Positions 36,843 through 45,877 of a stretch of 64,000 bases of DNA are shown in pieces. The stretch lies in NCBI RefSeq assembly GCF_947259345.1, contig NZ_CAMYLS010000005.1:62001-126000 (forward strand), written 5' to 3'. The notes under the pieces are model-generated. The model was not told the DNA's origin. It saw nothing but the letters and a program-made list of their open reading frames with translations, and searched no databases. Made by a program: the position numbers and the translations under genes. The stretch's first letter is position 1, and each line of letters begins with the position of its first letter. Origin of the DNA: an uncultured Maricaulis sp. (GTDB lineage Bacteria; Pseudomonadota; Alphaproteobacteria; Caulobacterales; Maricaulaceae).

Positions 36843-37775
36843 ATGACCACAATGATCGAGCTTTGGCGCGGCTGCGTGAATGCCTGGGAATGCGACGAGC
36901 TGGGGCATTTCAATGTCCGCTTCTATCTCGCCCGCGCCAGTGAAGCCCTGGCCAATCTGGCCGAAGCCGCCGGGCTCAACCCGATCCAGCGCGCCGACGC
37001 CCTGGCGACCCTGATCCCGCAAACCCTGCACATCCGCTTTCTGGCCGAAGCCCGCCCCGGCGCGCCGCTCTATATCGAGGGCGGTTTTGTCGGCCATGAC
37101 CGCGCCTCGGCCGACGTGGTCCTGGTGATGCGCCATTCCGGCACCGGCAAACCGGCCGCCAGCTTTGCCATCAAGCTGGCTCATGCCGCGCCCGACACGG
37201 CGCAAGCCTTCGCCTGGCCGGACCGCTTCGCCAAGGCCGCCAGGGCCTTGCAGGTCGAAACGCCCGACTTTGCCGCTCCGCGCGGCCTCACCACCAGACC
37301 CGGCAGCCGCCCGGTCTCGCTGAGTGCCGCGGACGCCCTCGCCCTGACCCCGATCGGCCGCGGCCGCTTCGGCCCGCACGAGATGGACGCCTTTGGCTGG
37401 ATGCGGACCGAGTTTCTGCTCGGACGCGTCTCCGACAGCGTGACCAATTTCGCTGCCGCTTTTCCGGAAGAATGGGCCATGCATGCCGGCGAACCGTCGG
37501 GCAATATCGGTTCCGCCCTGCTGGAGTGCTGCATCCATGTCCATCGCTGGCCGCGTGCCGGCGACGGCTATGCCATCCGCTCCGGTCTAAAATCCGCCGA
37601 CACCAAGGTCCGCAATATCGTCCACTGGGTGCTTGAACCCGCCACCGGCAAGCCCTGGTGGACCATGGAAGGCGTCGCCGCCCCCATGGATCTCGACCAG
37701 CGCAAGCTGGCGGAAATCGATGCGGCGACCCAGGCGAAAGTGGAAGCGGCGGTGGTGCCGGGGATTGAGGCTTAG
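36843..37775 (+). CDS. Two-hotdog acyl-CoA thioesterase-like protein
   Basis: The 310-residue product contains two hotdog folds in tandem. The first (~5-130) has the thioesterase-like 'WRGCVNAWECDELGHFNVRF' with the catalytic-type Asp and the HFN motif. The second (~170-290) repeats a related pattern around 'GRGRFGPHEMDAFGWM'. Such proteins hydrolyse acyl-CoA thioesters; the substrate is unknown. It begins 4 nt after the zur stop, with TGAGGGA as ribosome-binding site, and there is no obvious link to zinc. Confidence 0.78.
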   Translation: MTTMIELWRGCVNAWECDELGHFNVRFYLARASEALANLAEAAGLNPIQRADALATLIPQTLHIRFLAEARPGAPLYIEGGFVGHDRASADVVLVMRHSGTGKPAASFAIKLAHAAPDTAQAFAWPDRFAKAARALQVETPDFAAPRGLTTRPGSRPVSLSAADALALTPIGRGRFGPHEMDAFGWMRTEFLLGRVSDSVTNFAAAFPEEWAMHAGEPSGNIGSALLECCIHVHRWPRAGDGYAIRSGLKSADTKVRNIVHWVLEPATGKPWWTMEGVAAPMDLDQRKLAEIDAATQAKVEAAVVPGIEA

Positions 37776-37785
37776 GGCCCAGGCA

Positions 37786-37934
37786 GGTCCTCGCCCTTGA
37801 TGGGCGAGGTGGATCGCCCGTCAGGGCGAGACGGAGTGGGTGACGGGCCGTCGGTGCCGGAACGCTGGCGCGTTTCGCCCGATCCGACCCGAGGCTGCCC
37901 CTCGGCCCACCTTCCCCATCAAGGGGAAGGACCT
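37786..37934 (+). repeat. 150-bp interspersed palindromic repeat, copy A
   Basis: The element is bounded by GGTCC...GGACC. Each end forms its own hairpin (CCTCGCCC/GGGCGAGG on the left, CCTTCCCC/GGGGAAGG on the right). The core shares 'ACGGAGTGGGTG', 'GAACGCTGGCGCGTTTC' and 'CCCGATCCGACCC' with a reverse-oriented copy at 57381-57531. It encodes nothing credible and resembles a MITE or a compound REP element. Confidence 0.75.
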
Positions 37935-38276
37935 AGAGCTTGGCATCAACCAGGGCGGGGCTCGCATCGAGCCGCCCTGTGCCCCCAACGCCACACATCT
38001 CGCCTCAAACGCGAAACCCACCCGTGGCACACTTGCCCAGTCCGCCGGACCGGGCTACCCACCGCCTCCCGGATCAATCGGCACAAGAGAGCAGATCCAT
38101 GCGAACTTTCATCTAGGCAAAACAGGTAGCCGGCGCGCTGCCTGACCCCGAAACCGCTTCGACCGCAACCCGGTCGCCGCCTTCGGGACTCCGCTGCGTC
38201 ACTTGCCTGTCTTCCAGATGATGATTGCCATGAGGACGGACCCCGCAGCGCTGCTGCTCCCGGGTCCGCTGCTGAG
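37935..38276. other. Non-coding spacer before the ABC transporter
   Basis: About 340 bp follow the repeat. Open frames here lack ribosome-binding sites and recognisable products, and no clear promoter or tRNA was seen. It presumably carries the promoter of the ABC transporter gene. Confidence 0.4.
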
Positions 38277-40058
38277 ATGTCCGACTTTCAAAACCAAGAT
38301 GAAACGCCCCGCGCCCGCAATTTGTCCAATCTGCAGGTGCTGGCCTATCTGGGCCGCCAATGGGGGCGCCGTCCGGTCCTTCTGACCGGCATGATCACCT
38401 TCATGGTGCTGGCCACGATTGCCGAGCTGATGATCCCGCTCGCCGCGGGCGGGCTGATTGATGCCCTGGCCGCCGGTCCCGAAGCGGGTGCGCCCTGGCC
38501 CGCCTTCCTGACCTATCTGGGCGCGGCACTGGTCTTCTACGCCCTGCGCCAGTCGGCCTCGCGCTGCGAAGTGCCCTTCTCCTCGGGCAATATGGCGGAT
38601 CTGACCACGCATGCCTTCTCGCGGGTCCAGCGTTTCTCGCTGGACTGGCACGCCAATACGTTTGCCGGCTCGGTGGTGCGCAAAATCACGCGTGGCATGT
38701 GGGCCTATGACAATGTCACCATCAACATCTTCATGGGCATTGCGCCCTCGGTTGGTGTGATGCTGGGCATTGCCGCGATGATGGCCTTCCGCTGGCCGCT
38801 GGTCGGCGGTGTGGTCTTTGTCGTGATGGCCTGTTTCGTAGCCTCGTCGCTTTTGCTCAGCCGCTATTACATCCGGCCGCAGAATATCCGCTCGAACGCG
38901 CTCGACAGCGAGATCGGCGGCGCCTTGGCGGATGCCATTGGCGGTGTCGCCACGGTGAAGAGCTTTGGCGCCGAAGGCCGCGAGGATGCCCGCTTCCATG
39001 AACTGGCCTGGCGCTGGCGGACGGAGACCAAGAAGACCTGGGGCCGCTTCGTCAATTCCTGGCTGGTCAATATTGTCACCGATCTGACCATGCAGGCGGC
39101 CCTGGTCGGCCTGCTGGTCTGGCAGTGGTCGCGAGGTGCGGCCTCGGCCGGCGATGTCGTGGCCGCCCTGACGGCCTACATGATCGTGTCCGGCTATATG
39201 CGGCGCTTCGGTGAACAGGTGCAGCAGGTCCAGCGCGGCATGGACGAGATCCAGGACCTCGCCGTCTTCGACCTTCAGGAAAGCGAAGTCGATGATCGCG
39301 AGGGCGCGCCGGACTTCCAGCGCCAGCGCGGGGCGATTCGTTTCGACGAAGTCGGCTTCACCTATGCCGGCCAGACGCGTCCGCTGTATCGCGACTTCTC
39401 GCTCGACATTGCGCCGGGCGAGACGGTGGCCCTGGTCGGTCCGACCGGCTCGGGAAAGTCGACCTTCGTCAAACTGGTTCAGCGTCTTTATGACGTGACC
39501 GAAGGCGCGGTGCGGATTGACGGTCAGGATGTGCGGTCGGTGACCCAGGAAAGCCTGCGCCGCAATGTGGCGCTGGTGCCCCAGGATCCGGCGCTCTTCC
39601 ACCGCTCGATTGCCGACAATATCGCCTATGGCGCGCCCGATGCGACGCAAGCGGAGATCATGGCGGCCGCGAAGGCGGCCCATGCCGACGCCTTCATCGA
39701 TCGTCTGCCGCAGGGCTTCGACACGCTGGTCGGCGAGCGCGGTGTGAAACTGTCCGGTGGCGAGCGTCAGCGGGTTGCAATCGCACGGGCTATCCTCACC
39801 GATGCGCCCATTCTCATTCTCGATGAGGCCACCTCCAGCCTCGACAATGAGACCGAGCGCGATGTCCAGGCCGCGATGGAGGCAGTGATGGAAGGTCGCA
39901 CGACCATCCTGATCGCTCACCGGCTGTCGACCATCCGCAATGCCGACCGCATCCTGGTCTTCGATCAGGGCCGGATCGTCGAACAGGGCACGCATGACGA
40001 GCTGGCGGCCAATGATGACGGCCTCTATGCCCGCCTCGCCGCCCTGGCCGCGGGCTAG
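38277..40058 (+). CDS. ABC transporter, fused membrane and ATPase domains (exporter type)
   Basis: The 593-residue half-transporter has six membrane helices (~32-320). The ATPase domain (~345-585) contains Walker A 'GPTGSGKSTFVKL' (~391), the Q-loop in 'ALVPQDPALFHRS', the signature 'LSGGERQRVAIARAI' (~493), Walker B 'ILILDEATSSLD' (~516) and the H-loop 'IAHRLSTIRNA'. It should act as a homodimer exporting a lipid, peptide or drug, as MsbA-like exporters do. The ATG at 38277 has only a weak ribosome-binding site. A hairpin terminator follows. Confidence 0.9.
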   Translation: MSDFQNQDETPRARNLSNLQVLAYLGRQWGRRPVLLTGMITFMVLATIAELMIPLAAGGLIDALAAGPEAGAPWPAFLTYLGAALVFYALRQSASRCEVPFSSGNMADLTTHAFSRVQRFSLDWHANTFAGSVVRKITRGMWAYDNVTINIFMGIAPSVGVMLGIAAMMAFRWPLVGGVVFVVMACFVASSLLLSRYYIRPQNIRSNALDSEIGGALADAIGGVATVKSFGAEGREDARFHELAWRWRTETKKTWGRFVNSWLVNIVTDLTMQAALVGLLVWQWSRGAASAGDVVAALTAYMIVSGYMRRFGEQVQQVQRGMDEIQDLAVFDLQESEVDDREGAPDFQRQRGAIRFDEVGFTYAGQTRPLYRDFSLDIAPGETVALVGPTGSGKSTFVKLVQRLYDVTEGAVRIDGQDVRSVTQESLRRNVALVPQDPALFHRSIADNIAYGAPDATQAEIMAAAKAAHADAFIDRLPQGFDTLVGERGVKLSGGERQRVAIARAILTDAPILILDEATSSLDNETERDVQAAMEAVMEGRTTILIAHRLSTIRNADRILVFDQGRIVEQGTHDELAANDDGLYARLAALAAG

Positions 40059-40075
40059 GATCACGATGACGCGAA

Positions 40076-40106
40076 GAACAGGCGGATGCCGCGCCTCCGC
40101 CTGTTC
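40076..40106 (+). terminator. Hairpin after the ABC transporter
   Basis: A perfect 10-bp stem (GAACAGGCGG/CCGCCTGTTC) with an 11-nt loop lies 17 nt past the stop. No U-tract follows, so termination may be inefficient or Rho-assisted. Confidence 0.5.
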
Positions 40107-40160
40107 CATCGCGCGCGATCATGCTTGACTGGCACTCATTGAAACGAAGGAAGTCCTGTC

Positions 40161-40997
40161 ATGCGTCTGGCCGCCCTGTTCGCCGTCCTGATCCTGATTG
40201 TCGCCGGCCCTGCACGGGCGGACGACGAACACCCACGCCCCTTCGACGAGAATTTCGCGGCCATGGATGTGGTCGATGCGGCCCTCGCCGAAGCCCTGGC
40301 GACAGACAAGCGCCTCCTGCTCGTGCTGGGCGGAAACTGGTGCCATGACAGTCGCGGCCTGGCACATCATTTCGAGGATGCCGAGCTCGCCGCCACGCTG
40401 GAGGCCCACTTTGTCACCCGCTTCATCGATGTCGGCTGGCGCGACCGGAACCAGGACATCATGCGCCGTTTCGGGGTCGCCGCTATCTATGCCACGCCGA
40501 CCGTCTTCGTGATCGATCCGGCCGACGAGACCCTGCTCAATCGCGATGAGCGAAATTTCTGGGGCTCGGCCTATTCCACGCCGATCGAGGAGGCCCGCGC
40601 CTGGTTTGCCCGCTGGGCCGATGCGCAGCCGGCGACCGGCGGTCTCGTCGAGAGTTCGCTGGTCTACCAGTCGATGATGATCGAGATCGACATTTTCGAG
40701 GAGGAAGAAGGCGACCGCCTCGCCGCCGCCTATCGCGATGTCGGCGCATGGCGCATTGCCGATGAGGCAGACCGCCCGGAGAATTACCGCGCTCTCGACC
40801 GAGAGGTCGAACAATGGCGCCGCAACCTGCCCCGCGATGTCGCACAATTGCGCCAGGAGGCCCGCGCGATGGTCATTGGCGCCCTGAATGAGCGAGCCGA
40901 CGGCGAGCCCTTCACAATCGAGACTGTCGCGGCGCTGGATGCGGAGAACCCCGATCTCGCCCTGCGCTTCCGACCCCATCAGAGCGAACGCTGGTAG
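40161..40997 (+). CDS. Secreted thioredoxin-fold protein with single active-site Cys
   Basis: The 278-residue product has a signal peptide (ending ARADD) and a thioredoxin-like domain (~25-150): 'KRLLLVLGGNWCHDSRGLAH' (~49-68) and the cis-Pro loop 'AAIYATPTVFVIDP' (~110). The usual CxxC is replaced by WCHD with one Cys, so a classical dithiol exchange is unlikely. A helical C-terminal half (~165-278) has no recognised family. GGAAG lies upstream of the start. The PhzF gene begins 13 nt after its stop, so both may be in one operon. Confidence 0.75.
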   Translation: MRLAALFAVLILIVAGPARADDEHPRPFDENFAAMDVVDAALAEALATDKRLLLVLGGNWCHDSRGLAHHFEDAELAATLEAHFVTRFIDVGWRDRNQDIMRRFGVAAIYATPTVFVIDPADETLLNRDERNFWGSAYSTPIEEARAWFARWADAQPATGGLVESSLVYQSMMIEIDIFEEEEGDRLAAAYRDVGAWRIADEADRPENYRALDREVEQWRRNLPRDVAQLRQEARAMVIGALNERADGEPFTIETVAALDAENPDLALRFRPHQSERW

Positions 40998-41010
40998 GAG
41001 GCGAACCGCC

Positions 41011-41832
41011 ATGTCGACGCGTCTGCCCTATTACGAAGTCCACAGCTTTGCCATTCCCGGCCAGGCCCATACCGGCAATCCGGCCGGCGTCGTGCTGATG
41101 GATGAATTCCTGTCTTACAGCGAGCTCTTGGGCATCGCCAACTCCAACAATCTCTCCGAGACCGCCTTTCTGGTGCCGCGCGGCGAGGATGTCTGGCATT
41201 TGCGCTGGTTCACGCCGGCGGTGGAGGTCGATCTGTGCGGCCATGCCACTTTCGCGGCGGGCGCCATCGTGATCGAGGAAGGCCTGGCCAAGGGCCGGAC
41301 CGCGCATTTCGACACCCGCTCGGGACGCCTCGCCGTCAGCCGGGACAATCAGGGCGACGGCTATGCCATGGACCTGCCAGCGATCGGCTTTGAAGCGGCC
41401 CGGCGATCGGACGCACTGGAAGCCGCCCTCGGGCTCGACACCTCGCCAGAGATCGTGTTCGACGTCACGCGCATCCATGGCGCCCGCTATCAGATGTGGG
41501 TCGTTGCTGATGAAGCCGCCGTGCGTCTGGCAGAGCCGGATCATGCCAAGCTGCGCGCCCTCGATACGAATATCATCCTCACCGCACCGGGCGAGAAAAG
41601 CGATTTCGTGTCCCGCTTCTTCGCCCCGGCCTCGGGCGTGGACGAGGACCCGGTCACGGGATCGGCGCATTGCACGCTGGCGCCGTACTGGTCGGAGCGG
41701 CTCGACAAGATGCGGCTGAGTGCCCGCCAGATCGGGCAGCGCCCGGGTGCGCTGCAAGTGGCCCCCAAAGGCGAACGCGTGACCCTGCTGGGCCACGCGC
41801 CGCGCTATCTGGATGGCCAGATCATGGTCTGA
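41011..41832 (+). CDS. PhzF family isomerase-like protein
   Basis: The 273-residue product has the two-fold diaminopimelate-epimerase-like PhzF architecture: 'YEVHSFAIPGQAHTGNPAGV' (~8-27), the catalytic Glu in 'SNNLSETAFLV' (~48), 'VEVDLCGHATFAAG' (~70-83) and 'DEDPVTGSAHCTLAPYW' (~211-227). Family members isomerise diverse metabolites, and most, as here, lie outside phenazine clusters, so phenazine synthesis is not implied. The start at 41011 is preceded by GGAGG 9 nt upstream. Confidence 0.92.
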   Translation: MSTRLPYYEVHSFAIPGQAHTGNPAGVVLMDEFLSYSELLGIANSNNLSETAFLVPRGEDVWHLRWFTPAVEVDLCGHATFAAGAIVIEEGLAKGRTAHFDTRSGRLAVSRDNQGDGYAMDLPAIGFEAARRSDALEAALGLDTSPEIVFDVTRIHGARYQMWVVADEAAVRLAEPDHAKLRALDTNIILTAPGEKSDFVSRFFAPASGVDEDPVTGSAHCTLAPYWSERLDKMRLSARQIGQRPGALQVAPKGERVTLLGHAPRYLDGQIMV

Positions 41833-41852
41833 CCACATGGGCGACGATCGCG

Positions 41853-42335
41853 CTATTGGCGATGTCCCCGGCCTCGACCCCGACCGCGCCGGTCATCGCG
41901 TCGATCAAAGCGGTGATCGAACCGGTTCGGACCGAAGCGGTGTCCGCGATAGCCACGCGGGTAGTGGATGGCGACATCAATCCATTGGGTCTGGCCTCGA
42001 TAACCGCGGACATAATAGCGGCCATTGCGGGCGACATAGACCAAGCCGGGCGTCGCGGGCAGGGCCGCGATACGGGTGTATCGGCGGTCGCGTTCATAGC
42101 GGTCGGGCTGGTAGGACCAGGCTCGCGGCGGACATTCGATCACGCTGGCATCGCGGCGGTCTTCGCGAAGATCGAAACGGCCGTCCATGTACCGGGAATC
42201 GCGGCGATCTTCGCGCAGATCGGGGCAGGCAGCCGCATTGAGGTGCCAGGTGCCGGCGCTGGCCGCTCCGGTGGCAGCGACCGATCCGACCAGAGCCAGA
42301 AAGACAATGCCGAGGCGTGCTTTGAAAGGTGTCAT
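41853..42335 (-). CDS. Secreted Arg/Asp/Tyr-rich small protein
   Basis: The 160-residue product has a signal peptide (ending AASAG) and a low-complexity mature part rich in Arg, Asp and Tyr. 'LREDRRDSRYMDGRFDLRED' is an internal repeat (LREDRRD twice), 'GRYYVRGYRGQTQWIDV' is a possible RcnB-like strand block, and the tail is RGRGRGRGH. It may be a small cationic periplasmic protein. The ATG at 42335 follows AGGAG at 6 nt. It converges with phzF, with 20 bp between the stops. Confidence 0.7.
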   Translation of the reverse strand: MTPFKARLGIVFLALVGSVAATGAASAGTWHLNAAACPDLREDRRDSRYMDGRFDLREDRRDASVIECPPRAWSYQPDRYERDRRYTRIAALPATPGLVYVARNGRYYVRGYRGQTQWIDVAIHYPRGYRGHRFGPNRFDHRFDRRDDRRGRGRGRGHRQ

Positions 42336-42545
42336 ATCGGTCTCCTTCATCGAACGGCAGGGGGCCGTACTCGTGATGGAGACAGTCAAGCAAATCGCGG
42401 CTGACCGGGGCTTGAAGGCGATGTTCAGCTTCCAGTCATCGCGATGAACGTTGTATGGACGGTATAATTCGCTTCGGGGGAAGCGTCTGTTGTCGCCGCA
42501 CCAAGGGTCAATTCGCGGCGGAGCGTTCGGGCAGAGGAGTTGATC

Positions 42546-43862
42546 ATGCGCCATCATTTCTGGATCGCGGCCCTGGCCGTCGCACTGGGTTCATCCGCCA
42601 TCGCCGAGGACGCCCCGGCCACCGAGACCGTCATTGAACTGGCGGGTGCGCCGGCCAATGAGCGCCTGTCCAGCCGCGAGATCCGCAACTGGTTGCGCCA
42701 GATTGACGTCAAGCCGCCCAAGCCCGGCAGCGGCACGACACCCGCCTCCACCCGCTATACCGGCAATGATACCTGCCAATGGGCCAATGATGGCGAGTGC
42801 GATGATCCGGGCATCGGCACCGGCGCCTGCCAGGTCGGCACGGATTATTCCGATTGCTGGCGTCTGGTCGAAGGAGTCGAGGACAATACCTGCCGCTGGG
42901 CCAATGATGGCGAGTGCGACGAGCCGGGCTTCGGCACCGGCGCCTGTACGCAAGCCACTGATCTCGCCGATTGCGGCGACATCATCCATCTGCGCTTTCG
43001 CAATGACAGTTGCGAGACCGCGTTCGACGGCGTCTGTAACGAACCGGGCATCGGTGATGGCGCCTGTGCCGAGCGCACGGACCGCGCCGATTGTTTTGGT
43101 CGCGAGCGGCCCTTGACCATCAATGACCATTATTTCGGCCGCGATGACCGCGTCTTCCACGATACCACCACCTTCCCCTGGAGCGTGGTCGGCCAGGTCG
43201 ATTTCGATAGCGGCGGAGCCTGCACGGCGACGCTGATCGGACCGGACATCCTGATCACCGCCTCGCATTGCATTGATGATGACGGCCGCCCGGATTCACG
43301 CGGCACTTTCACCACCGCTTACGGCCGCCCCGGCGGCACGCTCTCGGCGCGGGTCATCGATCACATGATCGATCCGGAATGGGATTCCCGGCGCTTTTCC
43401 TCCGGCGATGATCTGGACGGGACCGATTGGGCCCTCCTGCGTATCGACCAGCCGCTGGGCGATACGCTCGGCCATGTCGGTGTACGGGCCCTGGTCGAAA
43501 CGGAAGGCCGTCGCGGCGCCATGCAGGCCGAGCTCTACCAGGGCGGATACAGCTGGGATACCGGCATGCACCTGTCCGGCAATATCGGCTGTCATATGGT
43601 CGATATCGAGAACGACAACACAATGGCCCATGATTGCGACACCACGCGCGGCGATAGCGGCTCACCCTTCATGGTGCGCGAGGGGGAGGAGTATTTCGTG
43701 GTCGCGACGGACAGTAATTTCCGCTCCAATCCCAATGGCCCGATGATCTATATCGCCGCCCGGGCGGATCGCTGGATTCCCTATCTGGACGACTTCGCTT
43801 CGGGCCGAAACGGCACGATCGCCGCGTCGCGCCCGACTACCGGTGTGAAGCCGCCCAAATAA
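42546..43862 (+). CDS. Secreted trypsin-like serine protease with three Cys-rich acidic repeats
   Basis: A signal peptide (ending SSAIA) is followed by three repeats of about 38 residues (~75-190), each like 'CQWANDGECDDPGIGTGAC' followed by a GTDYSDC-type end. Each repeat has four Cys and many Asp, so Ca-binding, disulfide-bonded modules are likely. A chymotrypsin-fold protease (~205-420) has the triad His in 'LITASHCIDDD' (~242), Asp in 'GTDWALLRID' (~300) and Ser in 'TTRGDSGSPFMV' (~374). It is probably secreted or displayed at the surface. The ATG at 42546 has GAGGAG 6 nt upstream. Confidence 0.88.
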   Translation: MRHHFWIAALAVALGSSAIAEDAPATETVIELAGAPANERLSSREIRNWLRQIDVKPPKPGSGTTPASTRYTGNDTCQWANDGECDDPGIGTGACQVGTDYSDCWRLVEGVEDNTCRWANDGECDEPGFGTGACTQATDLADCGDIIHLRFRNDSCETAFDGVCNEPGIGDGACAERTDRADCFGRERPLTINDHYFGRDDRVFHDTTTFPWSVVGQVDFDSGGACTATLIGPDILITASHCIDDDGRPDSRGTFTTAYGRPGGTLSARVIDHMIDPEWDSRRFSSGDDLDGTDWALLRIDQPLGDTLGHVGVRALVETEGRRGAMQAELYQGGYSWDTGMHLSGNIGCHMVDIENDNTMAHDCDTTRGDSGSPFMVREGEEYFVVATDSNFRSNPNGPMIYIAARADRWIPYLDDFASGRNGTIAASRPTTGVKPPK

Positions 43863-43863
43863 G

Positions 43864-45138
43864 TCAGTCTCCATCAGGCCCCAGCAGCGCGACCAGGCCC
43901 TCCGCCAGCGCGCTGCGCCAGCCCGCAATGTCATGCCCGCCGGGATAGACAGCCAGCTCGGCCTGATAGCCGTTGGCGTCCAAGGCTGCCGCCATGGCAC
44001 GATTGGTGTCCAGCATGACATGGCCGCGATTGGTCACTGTCACGACGGTTTCAAGCCGGCCTGCGGCCAGATGGAAGACAGGGGCCGGGACGGGCGCTTG
44101 CGAGAGCTGACGCGCCGCCCATTCCGGCGCTTCACCCTCGGGTGCCCAATAGAAAGAACCCGACAGCGAAATCACGCCACCGATCACATCAGGACGGGAC
44201 AGCGCCGTCAGGCTGGCCGACAGGCCGCGGCGGGAGGCACCGGCCAGGAGCGTGGTCTCGCGTTGTGGTGCCAGTCCGGCCTGGTCCCGCAGGACGGGCA
44301 GGAGTTCGTCGGCGATGAAGGCCGCCTGGTCGGCATAGGCCTGATCGGCGCTAGCCGCATCGAGCTGGTCGATCAGGACAAGATGCGTGGCCGGGATCTC
44401 GCCGGCCTCGGCCAGGCGCACCAGCAAGTCACTCGCCGGCGCCCGCTGGCCCCACAGAAAGGCGTCGTAGAGGATGAGAAGCGGTGCATCCGGCGCAGCG
44501 TCGGGCGCGCGATACACATCCAGCCGCGCTGTCCGTCCCAGCGCTTCGCTCTGTACGCGCAGCTGTTGCGGCGCGATGGCCGCATCGAAGGCGAGCGGTC
44601 GATGAATATCCGCACGGGGTGCGCGATCCAGGCGCAGCAGGGACTCGCCGTCGCGCCCGCCCAGCCGGACCGGATTGGCGGGATCGGACCAACGCTGTTC
44701 GCCGCCGCCCTCCTCGACCAGGAAGGAATAGACCGCCTGCACATCGCGGGGCACGGACAGGGTCAGCGTCCAGATATCCGCCCCCTCCATGCGCGTCATG
44801 GGCAGGGTGAAATCCTCGCGGTAATCGGTGACGGGCTGACGCGCCCGGTCGACATTGATGACACTGTCGAGCCGCACCGATTGCGTCTCCGGGCCGCCGC
44901 GCCAGGCGAAGGTGACCCGGGCATGATCCGGCCTGTCAGGGTCCGGTGCGATACGCGGCAGACGCGGATCCGACAGGCTTCGCCAGGCTTCATCGCGGGC
45001 ATGCGGGCGCTCGCGCAGCATGTCCTCAAGCGCGCGGACCGCGGATGACGTCACGGGCACGGCTTGCGCCAGGCAGGGCCCGGCCAGGCCCGACAACATG
45101 ATCATCGCGATTGCCAAGCGACGGATCTGCACACCCAT
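43864..45138 (-). CDS. Secreted esterase, Fes/IroE-like alpha/beta hydrolase
   Basis: The 424-residue product has a signal peptide (ending GPCLAQA), an N-terminal Ig-like domain (~75-165) and an esterase-D-type hydrolase domain. This two-part layout is that of enterochelin-esterase-like enzymes. The nucleophile elbow is unusual: 'LLAGASRRGLSASLTA' (~303) gives GASRRG rather than GxSxGG. Later 'GGVISLSGSFYWAPEG' and His in 'YPGGHDIAGWRSAL' complete a plausible triad. It may cleave a siderophore or another ester in the periplasm. It converges with the protease gene. Confidence 0.8.
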   Translation of the reverse strand: MGVQIRRLAIAMIMLSGLAGPCLAQAVPVTSSAVRALEDMLRERPHARDEAWRSLSDPRLPRIAPDPDRPDHARVTFAWRGGPETQSVRLDSVINVDRARQPVTDYREDFTLPMTRMEGADIWTLTLSVPRDVQAVYSFLVEEGGGEQRWSDPANPVRLGGRDGESLLRLDRAPRADIHRPLAFDAAIAPQQLRVQSEALGRTARLDVYRAPDAAPDAPLLILYDAFLWGQRAPASDLLVRLAEAGEIPATHLVLIDQLDAASADQAYADQAAFIADELLPVLRDQAGLAPQRETTLLAGASRRGLSASLTALSRPDVIGGVISLSGSFYWAPEGEAPEWAARQLSQAPVPAPVFHLAAGRLETVVTVTNRGHVMLDTNRAMAAALDANGYQAELAVYPGGHDIAGWRSALAEGLVALLGPDGD

Positions 45139-45208
45139 TCTGCCCTGCCCTCTTTCCCCGCACATCAAAGCCAGTCTAGCGTGGCGGACCGATTGGGGGG
45201 GAGCAGAG

Positions 45209-45874
45209 ATGACACTGATCACACAGACTTGGCCAAACGACCGTGTCTCACGCCTGATCCTGACGGCCTCCGGCCTGTTCGCCCTGGTCTATCTGTTCGA
45301 TGATTTCGGGCTCTCCGCCCCCTTCCCCGCCAATGTCGTGATCAAGGCGGCCGGGGTCGCCCTGCTCGCCGCCTACGCGTTTCGCGCCGGACATCTGGTG
45401 CTGGCCGTCGGTCTCGCGCTTGGCGCCTTGGGTGACGTCTTCCTCGCCCTCGACGCCAGCGTCCTGCCACTCGGCATTGCCGCCTTCGGACTGGGGCATC
45501 TTGTTTATATCTGGCTGTTTGCCCGCTGGCGCATGGAAGCCGGTCCGCGCGGTGGCCTGAGCCGGATCGCGGCCCTGGCGGTTGCACTCGCTGGCCTGGC
45601 GATGATGAACTGGCTGCAGCCCCATTTCGGCGAATTGCAGATCGCCGCCTCAGTCTATAACGGCATCATCCTGGTCATGGCCGTTCTGGCCATTCTCGGA
45701 CGCTCACCCCTACTCGCCATGATCGGCGCCCTGCTCTTCGTGGTCTCGGACAGCGTGCTCGCCATCCGTCTCTTCGCCGGCGAGCTGGATTGGGCCGGCC
45801 CGGTCGTCTGGATCTGCTACTATCTCGGCCAGGCGGCGATCACGCTCGGACTTGCCCATCAGCCCACGACCTGA
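45209..45874 (+). CDS. YhhN family membrane protein (lysoplasmalogenase-like)
   Basis: The 221-residue product has about seven transmembrane helices and the YhhN/TMEM86 landmarks: 'KAAGVALLAAYAF' (~42), 'ALGLGDVFL'-type 'ALGALGDVFLALD' (~67-79), 'FGLGHLVYIWLF' (~88-99) and 'GALLFVVSDSVLAI' (~171). Animal members hydrolyse lysoplasmalogens; the bacterial role is uncertain. The start at 45209 follows GGGGGGAG. It diverges from the esterase gene and converges with the DUF481 gene. Confidence 0.88.
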   Translation: MTLITQTWPNDRVSRLILTASGLFALVYLFDDFGLSAPFPANVVIKAAGVALLAAYAFRAGHLVLAVGLALGALGDVFLALDASVLPLGIAAFGLGHLVYIWLFARWRMEAGPRGGLSRIAALAVALAGLAMMNWLQPHFGELQIAASVYNGIILVMAVLAILGRSPLLAMIGALLFVVSDSVLAIRLFAGELDWAGPVVWICYYLGQAAITLGLAHQPTT

Positions 45875-45877
45875 CCG

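Noticed and set aside
37786..37934. CRISPR-like array suggested by repeated hairpins
   Set aside because: Only two hairpin ends with unrelated interior and no regular spacers; no cas genes in the window.
37797..38145. Short frames inside and after the 150-bp repeat (37797-38129, 37840-38145)
   Set aside because: They read through hairpin repeats, have no ribosome-binding site and are not shared by the other copy in frame.
38199..40109. 636-codon frame antisense to the ABC transporter
   Set aside because: The sense strand has every ABC motif in order; the antisense product is Gly/His/Arg-rich and lacks a fold.
41011..41832. Phenazine biosynthesis from the phzF-like gene
   Set aside because: No other phz gene is nearby and most PhzF-family proteins act elsewhere.
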